Part shown: piece by piece, positions 7,938 through 16,319 of the stretch
How positions within the stretch are numbered: position 1 is the stretch's first letter
How the letters are laid out: each line of letters begins with the position of its first letter
Origin: Brachybacterium nesterenkovii
GTDB lineage: Bacteria; Actinomycetota; Actinomycetes; Actinomycetales; Dermabacteraceae
NCBI RefSeq assembly: GCF_900163655.1
Contig: NZ_FWFG01000061.1
Coordinates: forward strand, 1 to 50,997
Direction: 5' to 3'
Length of the DNA: 50,997 nt
Position numbers and translations under genes: made by a program
Notes under the pieces: generated by a model
Databases searched by the model: none
Seen by the model: the letters and a program-made list of their open reading frames with translations, nothing else
Told to the model about the DNA's origin: nothing

Positions 7938-10205
7938 TCAGGACTCCGCGGTCACCAGCGCCGACGCGAGAGCCTGCGGCAGCGGCCGCGCGTGGACGAT
8001 GTCCAGGCGCTGGGTCGACCGCGTCATCGCGACATAGAGGTCCCCGGCGCCGCGCGTGTGGCCCGTCAGGAGATCCGCGGGCTCGACCAGCACGACGCCG
8101 TCGAACTCGAGCCCCTTGGCGTCCTGCGCGCTCATCACGGCGATGACGTCGTCGATCCCTGCGCTGCCCTGTCCCACCCGGGGCAGATCCTGGGCTCGGC
8201 GCAGCTCGGCGGCGAGGTCGGCGACGCGGTCCTCGGCGGTGATCACCGCGATGCGCCCGGCGCCCGAATCCAGCTGCTCGCGGCACAGTTCGAGGGTCCG
8301 CGCAGCCATCGCGTCGGCCTCTTCTGCAGATGCGGTCACGGGATGCTCGCCGTCACGGACGGAGGACACGGCGGCCACGGGCAGCTCGAGCTCCTCGGCC
8401 GTCGCGACGGCCACGTCCATGATGCGCCGGGGCGTGCGGTAGTTGACGGTGAGCTCCTCGATCTCGAGGCGATCCTCCACGAAGGGGCCGAGCGCCGCGC
8501 TCCAGGAGGCGTAGCCCGCCGCCGAGGAGGTCTGGGCGACGTCGCCGACGATGGTGAAGGACTTCGTGGGGCAGCGCCGCATGAGGGCGCGCCACATCAT
8601 CGCGGAGTTCTCCTGCGCCTCGTCGACGACCACGTGCCCGTACGTCCAGGCGCGCTCGGTGCTGGCCCGTTCGGCCAGCGTGCGGCCGTCCCGCGTGCGG
8701 CCGACGTGGTCGGCGAGGTCCTCCGCGCGGACCATGCCGGAGGTGTCGAAGCTCTCGAGCACCTCGCGCGCGTAGGCGACGTCGCCCTCGCGCTGGGACT
8801 GGGCGCGGGCCGCAGCGGTGCGCTGGAGCTCGCCGTCGCCGCCCAGGAGCTCGGCGACCTCGTCGAGCAGAGGGATGTCCTCGACCGTCCACGGGGAGTC
8901 CTTGGGGCGGTGCAGCAGGGCGAGGCTCTCGCGCGGCAGCGAGGCCGGCGCGGCCGCGCGCAGACGCTCGGGCCGCGACAGCAGGATCCGCAGGAAGGAC
9001 TCCGGCGTGTACGGCAGCCAGGCGAGGTTCAGGGCGCGGCGCACCTCGGGATGCTCGCGCAGATCGGAGAGGTGCCCGGGGCGGTCCTCGGGCACGATCG
9101 TGTGCCCGCGGGAGCGGAGCGCCTGCTCGTAGCGGACGACGAGACGGTCGAGCGCGGCGCGCACGAACACGGTGCGGGCCTCGTTGTGGGGACGGTGGGT
9201 GGCCCGGGCCTCGCGGCGGGCGGCCCGGATGTCGTCGCTCGCGAGCACCACCGGGACGCCGTCGATCGAGATGCGCTGATCCTTCGACGGGACGATCTGA
9301 CGCTGCTTGACGGCGCGCGCGAGGAGGGCGGCCATCGCGGCGTCGCCCTTGACGGCGGCGATCGCGTCGTCGTCGTGCAGCGTGGTCTCGATGCCGGGGA
9401 CGAGCTCGCCGGGGGTCAGCATGACCACGCCGGACTCGCCGAGGCTGGGGAGGACGCGCTCGATGTAGCGGAGGAACCCGCGGGTCGGCGCGACGATCAG
9501 CACGCCGGAGTGCTCGAGCCGGCGGCGGTGGGTGTAGAGCAGGTAGGCGGCGCGGTGGAGGGCGACGGCGGTCTTGCCGGTGCCGGGCCCGCCCTGCACG
9601 ACCAGCACGCCGCGGTTGTCGGAGCGGATGATGCGGTCCTGCTCGGCCTGGATGGTGGCGACGATGTCGCCCATGCGGCCTGTGCGCTGGGTGGAGACGG
9701 CGGCGAGGAGGGCGCCCTCGCCCTGCAGCGCGAGGGACTCGGCGGCGCCCTCGTCCTCGAGCACGGAGGAGTCCAGCAGGTCGTCCTCGAGTCCGATCAC
9801 GGTGCGGCCGCGGGTGATGAGGTGGCGGCGCAGGCGCACGCCCTGCCGGTCGAGGCTCGTGGCCTGGTAGAACGCGGCGGCCGCGGGGGCGCGCCAGTCG
9901 ACCAGCAGTTGCTCGCGCTCGGGGGTGAACAGGCCGATGCGCCCGATGTAGTGGCGGGCGTCGTCATCGGTGTCGAGGCGCCCGAACACCACGTTCTGGG
10001 AGGCCGTGCGCAGCAGTGCGAGGCGGTCCTCGTACAGGGCCACGAAGGCGTCGCGCTCGGAGCGGTTCTGGTGCGTGGATGCGTTCTGGGACTGCTGCGC
10101 CTCGTCGAGGTTCCGCGACATCTGCCCGATGAGCTCGTCCACGCGCGCGTAGAGCCTGTCGGCGTACGCCTGCTCCTGGCCGATCTGCTCGACGGAGGGG
10201 TCCAC
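7938..10205 (-). CDS. HelD-type UvrD-like helicase (RNA polymerase recycling factor)
   Basis: A 755-residue superfamily 1 ATPase of the HelD family, which pries RNA polymerase off DNA and, in some actinobacteria, protects it from rifamycins. The N-terminal antiparallel coiled coil (about 1-75, ending in the FGRLD core) is what enters the polymerase secondary channel in HelD. Walker A is GGPGTGKT (about 205-212) and motif II is VVVDEAQEN. The C-terminal motifs DAKGLEFDGVV and YVAMTR are present. GTG 10205 is chosen for AGGAGG 5 nt upstream. It is divergent from the PAC2 gene across a palindrome. Confidence 0.9.
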   Translation of the reverse strand: MDPSVEQIGQEQAYADRLYARVDELIGQMSRNLDEAQQSQNASTHQNRSERDAFVALYEDRLALLRTASQNVVFGRLDTDDDARHYIGRIGLFTPEREQLLVDWRAPAAAAFYQATSLDRQGVRLRRHLITRGRTVIGLEDDLLDSSVLEDEGAAESLALQGEGALLAAVSTQRTGRMGDIVATIQAEQDRIIRSDNRGVLVVQGGPGTGKTAVALHRAAYLLYTHRRRLEHSGVLIVAPTRGFLRYIERVLPSLGESGVVMLTPGELVPGIETTLHDDDAIAAVKGDAAMAALLARAVKQRQIVPSKDQRISIDGVPVVLASDDIRAARREARATHRPHNEARTVFVRAALDRLVVRYEQALRSRGHTIVPEDRPGHLSDLREHPEVRRALNLAWLPYTPESFLRILLSRPERLRAAAPASLPRESLALLHRPKDSPWTVEDIPLLDEVAELLGGDGELQRTAAARAQSQREGDVAYAREVLESFDTSGMVRAEDLADHVGRTRDGRTLAERASTERAWTYGHVVVDEAQENSAMMWRALMRRCPTKSFTIVGDVAQTSSAAGYASWSAALGPFVEDRLEIEELTVNYRTPRRIMDVAVATAEELELPVAAVSSVRDGEHPVTASAEEADAMAARTLELCREQLDSGAGRIAVITAEDRVADLAAELRRAQDLPRVGQGSAGIDDVIAVMSAQDAKGLEFDGVVLVEPADLLTGHTRGAGDLYVAMTRSTQRLDIVHARPLPQALASALVTAES

Positions 10206-10287
10206 TGCGGCCTCCTGGTGCCCTGCTGGAACAGGAGCGCCGCCCGGGGCGGGGCGCTTCCTGACGGCGTGTCTGGCTGCACGCGGT

Positions 10288-10305
10288 GATCCATTATGGT
10301 GGATC
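10288..10305. promoter_or_regulatory. Palindrome in helicase/PAC2 divergent gap
   Basis: GATCCA-TTATGG-TGGATC is a perfect 6-bp inverted repeat. -10-like hexamers overlap it in both directions (TATGGT on plus, CATAAT on minus). It may be an operator at a divergent promoter. Confidence 0.45.
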
Positions 10306-10379
10306 GGCAGGGCGCCCCGGGAATCGGCCGGTCCTGTCCGAGCCGGGCGGGCCCGGCGTCGATGCGAGGAGGTGGGGCC

Positions 10380-11327
10380 GTGCGCGATCCGCGGGAGCTG
10401 TACGCCTTCGAGTCCGCCGATGTCGTCGCGGCGGTTCCGCGCGGCAGCCTCACCCTCGTCCATGCGCTGCCGGGCATCGTGGACGCGGGCAGCGCCTCGC
10501 GCATCGCGGCGGCTTATCTGCGCGACAGCCTGCGGCATGTGCGCCTGGTGACCTTCGACGCCGATGAGCTGCTGGACTACCGCGGCTCGCGCCCGCAGGC
10601 GACGTTCGACGGGCGGCGCTTCACCGAGATCGACGTCCCCGAGGTGGCTCTCTACCTCATGTACGACGATGCGGACCGTCCCTTCCTCCTGCTCGACGGC
10701 CCCGAGCCCGATCTGCAGTGGCGGCGCTTCGCCCAGGCGCTGATCGACCTGGTCGAGTTCTTCGATGTCGAGCGCGTGGTGTCGATGAACGCGGTGCCGA
10801 TGGCGGTCCCGCATACCCGCCCGATCTCCCTCATCTCGCACGCCAACGACGAATCGCTGCTGGATCCGACGGATCAGCTCCCGGGGGACTCCCCGGAGAT
10901 GATCGTCCCGGCGTCGTTCGGCGCCTACCTCGAGCAGGAGCTGGGGCGCGCGGACCACCCGGCGATGGGCTTCGTGGCGCAGATCCCTCACTATCTGACC
11001 CGCTCGGACTTCCCGGCCGGTGCGCTCGCGCTGCTGCGGCGCGTGAGCACCGCGACGGGCCTGGAGCTGCCGCTGGTGGATCTGGGGGACCTCACCGATG
11101 CCGCCGGCATCGCCCTCGGGGAGACGCTCGCCGGCATCGAGGAGGTGCAGGGGGTCGTCGCCTCGCTCGAGGAGACCTACGACGCGATGCACGACGGCGA
11201 GGGCATGGGTCCGGCGGGTCTGGCGACGTCGATCGACATGCCCACGGCCGATGAGATCGCCGACCACTTCGAGCGCTTCCTCGCGCGCCGCGACGACGAG
11301 GGGTCTGCCGGTCCCGAGCAGGGATGA
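10380..11327 (+). CDS. PAC2 family protein
   Basis: A 315-residue member of the PAC2 (proteasome assembly chaperone 2-like) superfamily, common in proteasome-bearing actinobacteria; its molecular role is not established. Recognisable elements are the start RELYAFESADVVAAVP, LVHALPGIVDAG, the motif LLDGPEPDLQWRRFAQ near 100 and a C-terminal helix EIADHFERFLARRDDE. GTG 10380 has GAGGAGG 7 nt upstream, so unlike many neighbours it is translated from a conventional ribosome site. It is divergent from the HelD-type gene; joint control through the palindrome at 10288 is possible. Confidence 0.88.
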   Translation: MRDPRELYAFESADVVAAVPRGSLTLVHALPGIVDAGSASRIAAAYLRDSLRHVRLVTFDADELLDYRGSRPQATFDGRRFTEIDVPEVALYLMYDDADRPFLLLDGPEPDLQWRRFAQALIDLVEFFDVERVVSMNAVPMAVPHTRPISLISHANDESLLDPTDQLPGDSPEMIVPASFGAYLEQELGRADHPAMGFVAQIPHYLTRSDFPAGALALLRRVSTATGLELPLVDLGDLTDAAGIALGETLAGIEEVQGVVASLEETYDAMHDGEGMGPAGLATSIDMPTADEIADHFERFLARRDDEGSAGPEQG

Positions 11328-11722
11328 TGCAGTGCACCGGGCCGACCGAGCGGTCGGGCGCACCGGTGCGTGTCGTCCGCACGCCTCTCGCGCTCCTGTC
11401 CGCTCATCTCCCGTGCTCATCTCTCGCGCCCCTCAGGTGCGCCGTGCACGCCGGGCGACCGAGGTCCGCCTCGGCTGGCGTTCACCGTCTGTTCTCCACC
11501 CGGATCCCGTGAACGGTGTACACCTCGCGTGATGCGTGCAATGATGAGCGTCGTTGCAGTGAATGAGTACGTCCAGCAGTACGGCCCGACGTCCCGCCTC
11601 ATCCGAGCGGGGGACCCACGGCACCTGGTGCACGACCCGCTTCTCTCAGGAGTGGTGGCTTCACGAGCGGCTTCAAGATCGCAGTTCGCGATCGACTGAT
11701 ACCGACCGAAAGTGGTTTCAAC
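11328..11722 (+). promoter_or_regulatory. Long leader of the cold-shock gene
   Basis: No gene is recognised here. A perfect palindrome GGTGTACACC lies at 11515-11524. A possible promoter is TGTACA (11517-11522), 17 bp, AATGAT (11540-11545), which would give a 5' untranslated region of about 170 nt. Long leaders are usual for cspA-type mRNAs and often form cold-sensing structures. A short hairpin (CCGACC-GAGC-GGTCGG) just after the PAC2 stop may terminate that gene. Confidence 0.45.
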
Positions 11723-11926
11723 ATGGCACAGGGTGCTGTCAAGTGGTTCAACGCTGAGAAGGGCTTCGGCTTCATCGAGATCGACGGCGGTGGCGCGGAC
11801 GTGTTCGTCCACCACTCCAAGATCGACATGGACGGCTACCGCGCTCTCGATGAGGGCCAGCGCGTGGAGTTCGACGTCGCTCAGGGCGACAAGGGCCCGC
11901 AGGCGGAGAACGTCCGCCCCCTCTGA
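11723..11926 (+). CDS. Cold-shock protein, CspA family
   Basis: A 67-residue OB-fold nucleic-acid chaperone that melts mRNA structure. RNP1 is KGFGFIE and RNP2 is VFVHHS, both intact, and the start [16 protein letters not shown] is canonical for actinobacterial CspA. It is monocistronic, with a long leader upstream and a 17-bp terminator hairpin 27 bp after its stop. The ribosome site is weak (GAAAG about 12 nt upstream), which fits regulation by leader structure. Confidence 0.97.
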   Translation: MAQGAVKWFNAEKGFGFIEIDGGGADVFVHHSKIDMDGYRALDEGQRVEFDVAQGDKGPQAENVRPL

Positions 11927-11953
11927 TCGAGGGCGCGACCCCCGATTCTTCCA

Positions 11954-11991
11954 CGAGGGGCGGCAGAGGAGAGATCCTCTGCCGCCCCTCG
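11954..11991 (+). terminator. Terminator of the cold-shock gene
   Basis: A perfect 17-bp stem (CGAGGGGCGGCAGAGGA and its complement) with a GAGA tetraloop. There is no U-run, as is common for actinobacterial terminators. Confidence 0.8.
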
Positions 11992-12012
11992 CGGCATGTC
12001 AGGGCAGCAGCT

Positions 12013-12224
12013 CGGAGCGTTGCCGGTGCGGACCGGGCCACGTCATCCGGTGCGGACCAGTCCCGTTGCCGCTGCGGACCGGACCGCGGCACCCGATGCT
12101 CTGTCCGCGGTTCTGCTCTGTGCAGCCCAGATCTGTGCGGCCCTGAGCAGCGGTGCCATCTTCACGGGGCCCGATCACGGGGTCCTCCTGTGCACTGGGC
12201 CCTGATCAGCGGGGCCCTGATCAG
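12013..12224. repeat. Degenerate direct repeats between cold-shock and synthase-like genes
   Basis: Three copies of a CCGGTGCGGACCRG-like unit occur near 12020-12085. Two perfect copies of GGGCCCTGATCAG lie at 12197-12209 and 12212-12224, with a weaker copy near 12167. The last one crosses the stop codon of the minus-strand gene. No ORF is supported here. Confidence 0.6.
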
Positions 12225-13066
12225 TCCGCGAGGACGCGCCCGGACGCCGCGAGGCGGGCGAGGTCCGCCTCCCCGACGAGACGCACGGCGACGGCGTCGG
12301 AGCGCAGAGCCCGGTCGATGCCGTCCGCGAGCGGCTGCTGCGAGGCCACGAGCACGCTGTTGCCCCGCCGCTTGCCCGCCAGCACCGCGTTCTCGGCGAT
12401 GACGCCGATGTGCGCGAACGCCGTGCGCAGGGTGACGAGCTCGTCGGCGAGCACCGCCCGGGATGACGGCCTCCCCGCGCTGTTGACCAGGTAGACGCCG
12501 TCGTCCCGCAGCACCCGAGCGGCGTGGGCCGCCGCAGCGGTCCCGCGCAGCGGCAGGGGGGTCTCGGCCCCGGCGAAGACGTCCCGGATCAGGACGCCGA
12601 AGCGCGCCTCCCGCCAGGAGGCGAGCGCGACGGCGGCGTCCTCGGCGCGGATCCGCAGGGCAGGGGAGCGGGGCAGGTCGAACCAGGTGCGCGCGTGCTC
12701 GGCGAGATCGGCGTCGAGCTCGACGACGATCTGCCGCGCTGCGGGATGCTCCGCGGCCAGCGCGCGGGGGAGGGAGCAGCCGCCGCCGCCCAGGTGCGCG
12801 ATCTCGAGGCGTCCGGCGCCCGGAGCCGTCGCGGCGAGGTGGACCCGCAGCGCGGTCTGCATCCAGCGCATGTATTCGAAGACGAGGTGGCGAGGGTCGG
12901 GGTGCTGGTACGAGCTGGGCACGCCGTTGACCTCGATGAGGACGCCGCCGTCGGTCTCCGGCACGAGCCGGGCCGTGCCCGTGGCGATCGGGATGGGCAC
13001 GTTCGTCGGGCCCAGGTGCGGGAACGGGGCGGAAGAGGGAGGGCCGCTCCCGCGTCGTCTGACCAT
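12221..13066 (-). CDS. Spermidine synthase-like protein
   Basis: A 281-residue protein with the spermidine/spermine synthase (Rossmann methyltransferase-like) fold. Motif I is HLGGGGCSLPRAL, an acidic strand end VVELDADL follows, then LIRDVFAGAETP and the late DDGVYLVNSAG. The usual GGGDG catalytic signature is GGGGCS, so the aspartate is not in its standard place and true aminopropyltransferase activity is doubtful. The family is common in actinobacteria without known polyamine genes nearby. ATG 13066 has a TAGAGT -10 box 6 nt upstream (leaderless). There is no operon partner. Confidence 0.82.
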   Translation of the reverse strand: MVRRRGSGPPSSAPFPHLGPTNVPIPIATGTARLVPETDGGVLIEVNGVPSSYQHPDPRHLVFEYMRWMQTALRVHLAATAPGAGRLEIAHLGGGGCSLPRALAAEHPAARQIVVELDADLAEHARTWFDLPRSPALRIRAEDAAVALASWREARFGVLIRDVFAGAETPLPLRGTAAAAHAARVLRDDGVYLVNSAGRPSSRAVLADELVTLRTAFAHIGVIAENAVLAGKRRGNSVLVASQQPLADGIDRALRSDAVAVRLVGEADLARLAASGRVLAD

Positions 13067-13072
13067 GGCGCA

Positions 13073-13078
13073 ACTCTA
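13073..13078 (-). promoter_or_regulatory. -10 box of leaderless synthase-like gene
   Basis: On the minus strand TAGAGT is followed by 6 nt and ATG at 13066. Confidence 0.6.
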
Positions 13079-13091
13079 GGGCGAACGGTGG

Positions 13092-13147
13092 GGTCCGAGG
13101 TCCGAGGTCCGAGGTCCGGGGTCCGGGGTCTGGGGTCTGGGGTCCGC
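13092..13147. repeat. 7-bp tandem repeat, 8 units
   Basis: Eight heptamers of GGTCCGA/GGTCCGG/GGTCTGG in register. The changes are ordered along the array (three -CCGA, two -CCGG, two -CTGG, one -CCGC), typical of stepwise duplication. Probably length-variable. Confidence 0.85.
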
Positions 13148-13254
13148 GGCGCAGGGCGCAGGAGCAGGGCAGAGCCGGCCCGTCGCAACGGGCGGCTGGC
13201 GCGGGGATCGATGGCATCCCGATTCCTCCCCAGAGCAGGCTCATCCACCGCCCG

Positions 13255-13283
13255 CTTCGTTCGTCGGGGGGTCGCCGTAGCGT
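13255..13283 (+). promoter_or_regulatory. Promoter of HEPN-dinB operon, damage-type layout
   Basis: CTTCGT (13255-13260), 17 bp, TAGCGT (13278-13283). Inside it TCGTCGGGG-N8-TAGCGT resembles the mycobacterial RecA-independent damage promoter (TTGTCRGTG-N8-TANNNT). The same upstream sequence occurs before dnaE and the HNH gene. Confidence 0.55.
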
Positions 13284-13324
13284 CGGGGACACGACCCGCA
13301 GGGGGTCGGGGAGGAGGTCCCAAC

Positions 13325-13843
13325 ATGATCATCGCCATGAACAGCATCGCCATCGACATCGCGCGGAGGCCTGAGAGCGCACGCGGCATCGCCGGCGCAT
13401 CCGGACTGCGGACGGCGCCGCATCTGGTCCGCCTCGACCGCGCGCTCGGGGAGCTCGAGCGGGCGCGCGCTCTCGTCGACCAGGCCGAGCGCCTGCGCAC
13501 CGTCGACGCACGCGCGGCGTTCGAGCTCGCGCACCGCAGCGCCCTGCGCGCCGCGGGCGTGGTCATCGACGAGGCCAACCGGGCACGCCGCCGACGCCTC
13601 CCGCTCAACGCCTGGGACGCGCTCTCGCGCTGCGGCGCCCATCACCGCGCCTGGGCGCAGGAGGTCGCGCCGATGGTGGCCGAGCGCGCCCGCCTCGACC
13701 GCGATGAGACGGCCTCCCCGGACCTCGCCCTGCTCGAGGAGCACTGCCGGCGGACCCGTGAGCGGATCGAGGGCGTCCGGGCCGAGATCACGCTCGCCCT
13801 GCTGCCCGAGCTGCCCGCGGCCGTCGAGAGGGGGCGCGACTAG
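13325..13843 (+). CDS. SAV_6107-like HEPN domain protein
   Basis: A 172-residue, mostly helical protein that looks like the SAV_6107-type HEPN family of actinobacteria. The segment AFELAHRSALRAAGVVIDEAN fits the first helical pair. A candidate catalytic R-x4-H motif is Arg102-His107 (RCGAHH), the ribonuclease signature of active HEPN proteins. ATG 13325 has GGAGGAGG upstream; ATG 13337 is an alternative. It is followed after 35 bp by dinB, a linkage I believe recurs in actinobacteria, so a role with polymerase IV in damage tolerance is suggested but unproven. Confidence 0.75.
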   Translation: MIIAMNSIAIDIARRPESARGIAGASGLRTAPHLVRLDRALGELERARALVDQAERLRTVDARAAFELAHRSALRAAGVVIDEANRARRRRLPLNAWDALSRCGAHHRAWAQEVAPMVAERARLDRDETASPDLALLEEHCRRTRERIEGVRAEITLALLPELPAAVERGRD

Positions 13844-13878
13844 CATGTCCTGGCGCGCGGGAGAGGGGAGCGGAGCCG

Positions 13879-15171
13879 ATGAGCCGGGACGATGCGTCGA
13901 TCCTCCACCTCGACATGGACTCCTTCTTCGCGTCCGTGGAGATCCGCGACGATCCCGCGCTGCGCGGTCTGCCGGTCGTGGTGGGCGGGGCCGGTCCGCG
14001 CGGCGTGGTCGCGGCGGCGAGCTATCCGGCGCGAGCATTCGGCGTCCGCTCGGCCATGCCGATCGGCGCCGCCCGCCGCCTGTGCCCCGATCTCGTGATC
14101 ATCCCGCCCCGCGGAGACCGTTACCGCGAGGCCTCCCGCAAGGTGATGGAGCTGCTCGCCTCGGTATGCGCCGAGATCGAGCAGATCAGCATCGACGAGG
14201 CGTTCCTCGACGTGCGGGGCGCGCGGCGCCAGTTCGGGACCCCGGCGCAGATCGGGCAGCTCCTGAGGTCGCGGATCCGCGCCGAGCTCGATCTGCCCTG
14301 CAGCGTCGGAGCCGCTGTCTCGCGCCCGGTCGCGAAGATCGCCTCGGCGCGCGCCAAGCCGGACGGCCTGCTGGTCGTGGAACCGGAGCGGACCGCCGAG
14401 TTCCTCGCGCCGCTGCCCGTCGGGGCCGTCTCCGGCATCGGTCCCGCCGCGGTCGCCGGGCTCGAGCGCCTGGGGATCCGTCGCATCGGGCAGATCGCCG
14501 AGACGCCGCTGCCCGCGCTCCGCAAAGCGCTCGGCGTGCAGGCCGAGCAGGTGCTGCGCATCGCCCGCGGCGAGGACCGCACCGGGATCGGGACCCGCGT
14601 CCGCGACCGCTCGGTCGGCATGGAGCGCACATACGACATCGATATCGAGGATCCGGCAGAGGTGCGGCGGCGCCTCACCGTCATGGCCGATGCTGTCGCC
14701 GCCTCGCTGAGGCGCAAGGGGCTGACCGCACGGACGGTGGCCCTGAAGCTGCGAGCGCCGGACGGCACGACGATCACCAGATCGGCGACCTTCGACCAGC
14801 CGACCGCGAGCGGAGAGCGCCTCCGCGAGCACGTCGTCGAGCTCTGGGAGCGGGCCGCACCGCAGATGCCCCGCGTGCGCCTGGCCGGAGTGCGCGCGGA
14901 GCACCTGCGGCCGGCGGCCGAGCAGGCGGCGCCGGCGGAGCTGCAGGGCCGGACGGCCACCTGGCAGGAGCTCGAGGCCGCCATGGACCGGGCACGGGAG
15001 CGCTTCGGTGCGGAGACGCTCGCCCGCGGCTCCACCCTGCCGGGGGCGCCGCCGGGGGAGGTGGGGCCGGACGCCCCGTCGTCGCAGCCGCCCCAGGCAC
15101 AGGTCGAGGTTCCCCCGCCGTCGGCTCGGCACTATCCTGGAGGGACAGTTGGGGAGCGCGATCGCCGCTGA
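13879..15171 (+). CDS. dinB: DNA polymerase IV (Y-family)
   Basis: A translesion polymerase of 430 residues. Catalytic acidic residues are Asp12 (HLDMDSFFASVE) and Asp106-Glu107 (SIDEAFLDV). The steric-gate Phe and the fingers motif SYPARAFGVRSAMP are present, as are the thumb helix-hairpin-helix (VSGIGPAAVAGLERLGI) and the little-finger domain (to about 375). The last 55 residues are a Pro/Ala-rich tail without a clear QL(S/D)LF beta-clamp motif. The ribosome site GGAGCGGAG precedes ATG 13879. Second gene of the HEPN-dinB operon under the promoter at 13255. Confidence 0.95.
   Translation: MSRDDASILHLDMDSFFASVEIRDDPALRGLPVVVGGAGPRGVVAAASYPARAFGVRSAMPIGAARRLCPDLVIIPPRGDRYREASRKVMELLASVCAEIEQISIDEAFLDVRGARRQFGTPAQIGQLLRSRIRAELDLPCSVGAAVSRPVAKIASARAKPDGLLVVEPERTAEFLAPLPVGAVSGIGPAAVAGLERLGIRRIGQIAETPLPALRKALGVQAEQVLRIARGEDRTGIGTRVRDRSVGMERTYDIDIEDPAEVRRRLTVMADAVAASLRRKGLTARTVALKLRAPDGTTITRSATFDQPTASGERLREHVVELWERAAPQMPRVRLAGVRAEHLRPAAEQAAPAELQGRTATWQELEAAMDRARERFGAETLARGSTLPGAPPGEVGPDAPSSQPPQAQVEVPPPSARHYPGGTVGERDRR
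15110..15138 (+). promoter_or_regulatory. Promoter of DUF3040 gene inside dinB 3' end
   Basis: TTCCCC (15110-15115), 17 bp, TATCCT (15133-15138). It would allow expression of the DUF3040 gene separately from dinB. The -35 match is weak. Confidence 0.4.
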
Positions 15172-15269
15172 CTCGTCGAACGCCTGCGGGTGCTGCCGAC
15201 GGGACGAGCGACCGGGCCCTCACCGACACCGCAGGGCCGGTCCCCGCCATGAGCCGAGGAGTCGCGACG

Positions 15270-15659
15270 ATGCCGCTTTCCGATCACGAACAGAAGATGC
15301 TCGAGGAGCTCGAGCGTCAGCTCTTCGCCGAGGACCCGCGCCTGGCCCGCACCTTCGAGAACGCGACCCGTCCGCGCCGCGATCGTCGGCGCGTGGGCCT
15401 GGGGATCCTCGGCGTCGTCGCCGGGCTCGCGCTGCTGGTCCTGGCCGTGGCCCTCCCGGCCGTCTGGCTCGGCGTCCTCGCCTTCGCGCTCATGGTCGCC
15501 GCGGGGGTCTGGACCGTCACGGCACCCGCGCAGACCGCCGACGGCCCGCGACCCGGAACCGATGGACGCCCCGCGCCGACCGCCGAGCAGCAGTCGGGCT
15601 CGTTCATGCGTCGCATGGAGGAGCGCTGGGACCGCAGGGGCGATGACCGCCTCGGCTGA
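15270..15659 (+). CDS. DUF3040 family membrane protein
   Basis: A 129-residue protein of unknown function found next to the dcw cluster in most actinobacteria. The diagnostic N-terminus PLSDHEQKMLEELERQL is intact. Two closely spaced membrane segments follow (about 47-65 and 68-85) and then a hydrophilic tail ending in a basic helix. ATG 15270 has GAGGAG 9 nt upstream; an in-frame ATG at 15249 is rejected because homology begins exactly at MPLSDHE. Its position between dinB and mraZ is conserved, which suggests but does not show a division or envelope role. Confidence 0.9.
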   Translation: MPLSDHEQKMLEELERQLFAEDPRLARTFENATRPRRDRRRVGLGILGVVAGLALLVLAVALPAVWLGVLAFALMVAAGVWTVTAPAQTADGPRPGTDGRPAPTAEQQSGSFMRRMEERWDRRGDDRLG

Positions 15660-15843
15660 CAGCGCCCGCCGCCGGTGAAGGCCCTCGCGCTGACGGTGTC
15701 GATGGTGGCGACGGGCGCCAGCCTCCCGCCCGGTCCCCTGGCATCGCGTCCGCAGCGCCCGACAGCGCGTGCTCGCATCACCTGAGAGCGCCATATCGCT
15801 GCGCCTGACCGCGCCTGCTCGCAGCACGTGACGCCACCGCATC

Positions 15844-15874
15844 GCAGCGCCCCGCCCATCCGGCGGGGCGCTGC
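15844..15874 (+). terminator. Terminator after DUF3040
   Basis: A perfect 13-bp stem (GCAGCGCCCCGCC and complement) with a 5-nt loop, about 185 bp after the DUF3040 stop. Confidence 0.7.
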
Positions 15875-15940
15875 CGTGCTCTGAGCCGGCGGCCGCACGA
15901 GCGCGCCCGGTCCCGTTCGGCCCGCTGACCCCAGACGGGT

Positions 15941-16024
15941 CTCCACATCGCTCCCCGCTGCGCTCCCCGGACGTCTCGCGGGGGCCTCCGCATCGCTACC
16001 CGCTGCGCTCCCCAGACGTCTCCC
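15941..16024. repeat. Two spaced 39-bp direct repeats
   Basis: Copies at 15941-15979 and 15986-16024 (period 45 bp) differ at four positions. The core is CCCGCTGCGCTCCCC. They lie in the 736-bp gene-free stretch before mraZ, which otherwise holds one terminator and three GTGG-rich clusters. Confidence 0.75.
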
Positions 16025-16031
16025 AGGCTCA

Positions 16032-16264
16032 TCCACTCCGCTCCACCACCTTCTCCACCGCGCACCACCGTGCGGTCGTCGGTGCTGGCACCCACATGAC
16101 GATCGAGCGCGGAAACCGCGGATGACCAGGGGATTCGCTCGCGCCCTCGACGGGCCGCAGGGCAGGTCGCCGCGGTGTCATCGGGCCGGATGAGGTGATC
16201 AGCGGGCGGGCCAGCGCCTCTCGGGCCCGCGTGGCAGGAGAATCCACTCCACTTCACTCCACCT
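16032..16264 (-). promoter_or_regulatory. Two upstream GTGGAG clusters, MraZ-box-like
   Basis: On the minus strand, 16068-16032 has repeated GGTGG/GTGGAG elements and 16264-16243 has GGTGGAGTGAAGTGGAGTGG. Both end in GGAGTGGAT and resemble the GTGG-type boxes at the mraZ promoter, but in inverted orientation. Confidence 0.4.
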
Positions 16265-16319
16265 CTCTGACCAGCGCTTTCGAGATCACATCGGCTGAAT
16301 CGTGGGGCAGGGGTAGCCA

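Noticed and set aside
11563-11757. Small protein encoded in the cold-shock gene leader
   Set aside because: The frame runs into the cold-shock coding region without a ribosome site; a structured leader is the simpler reading.
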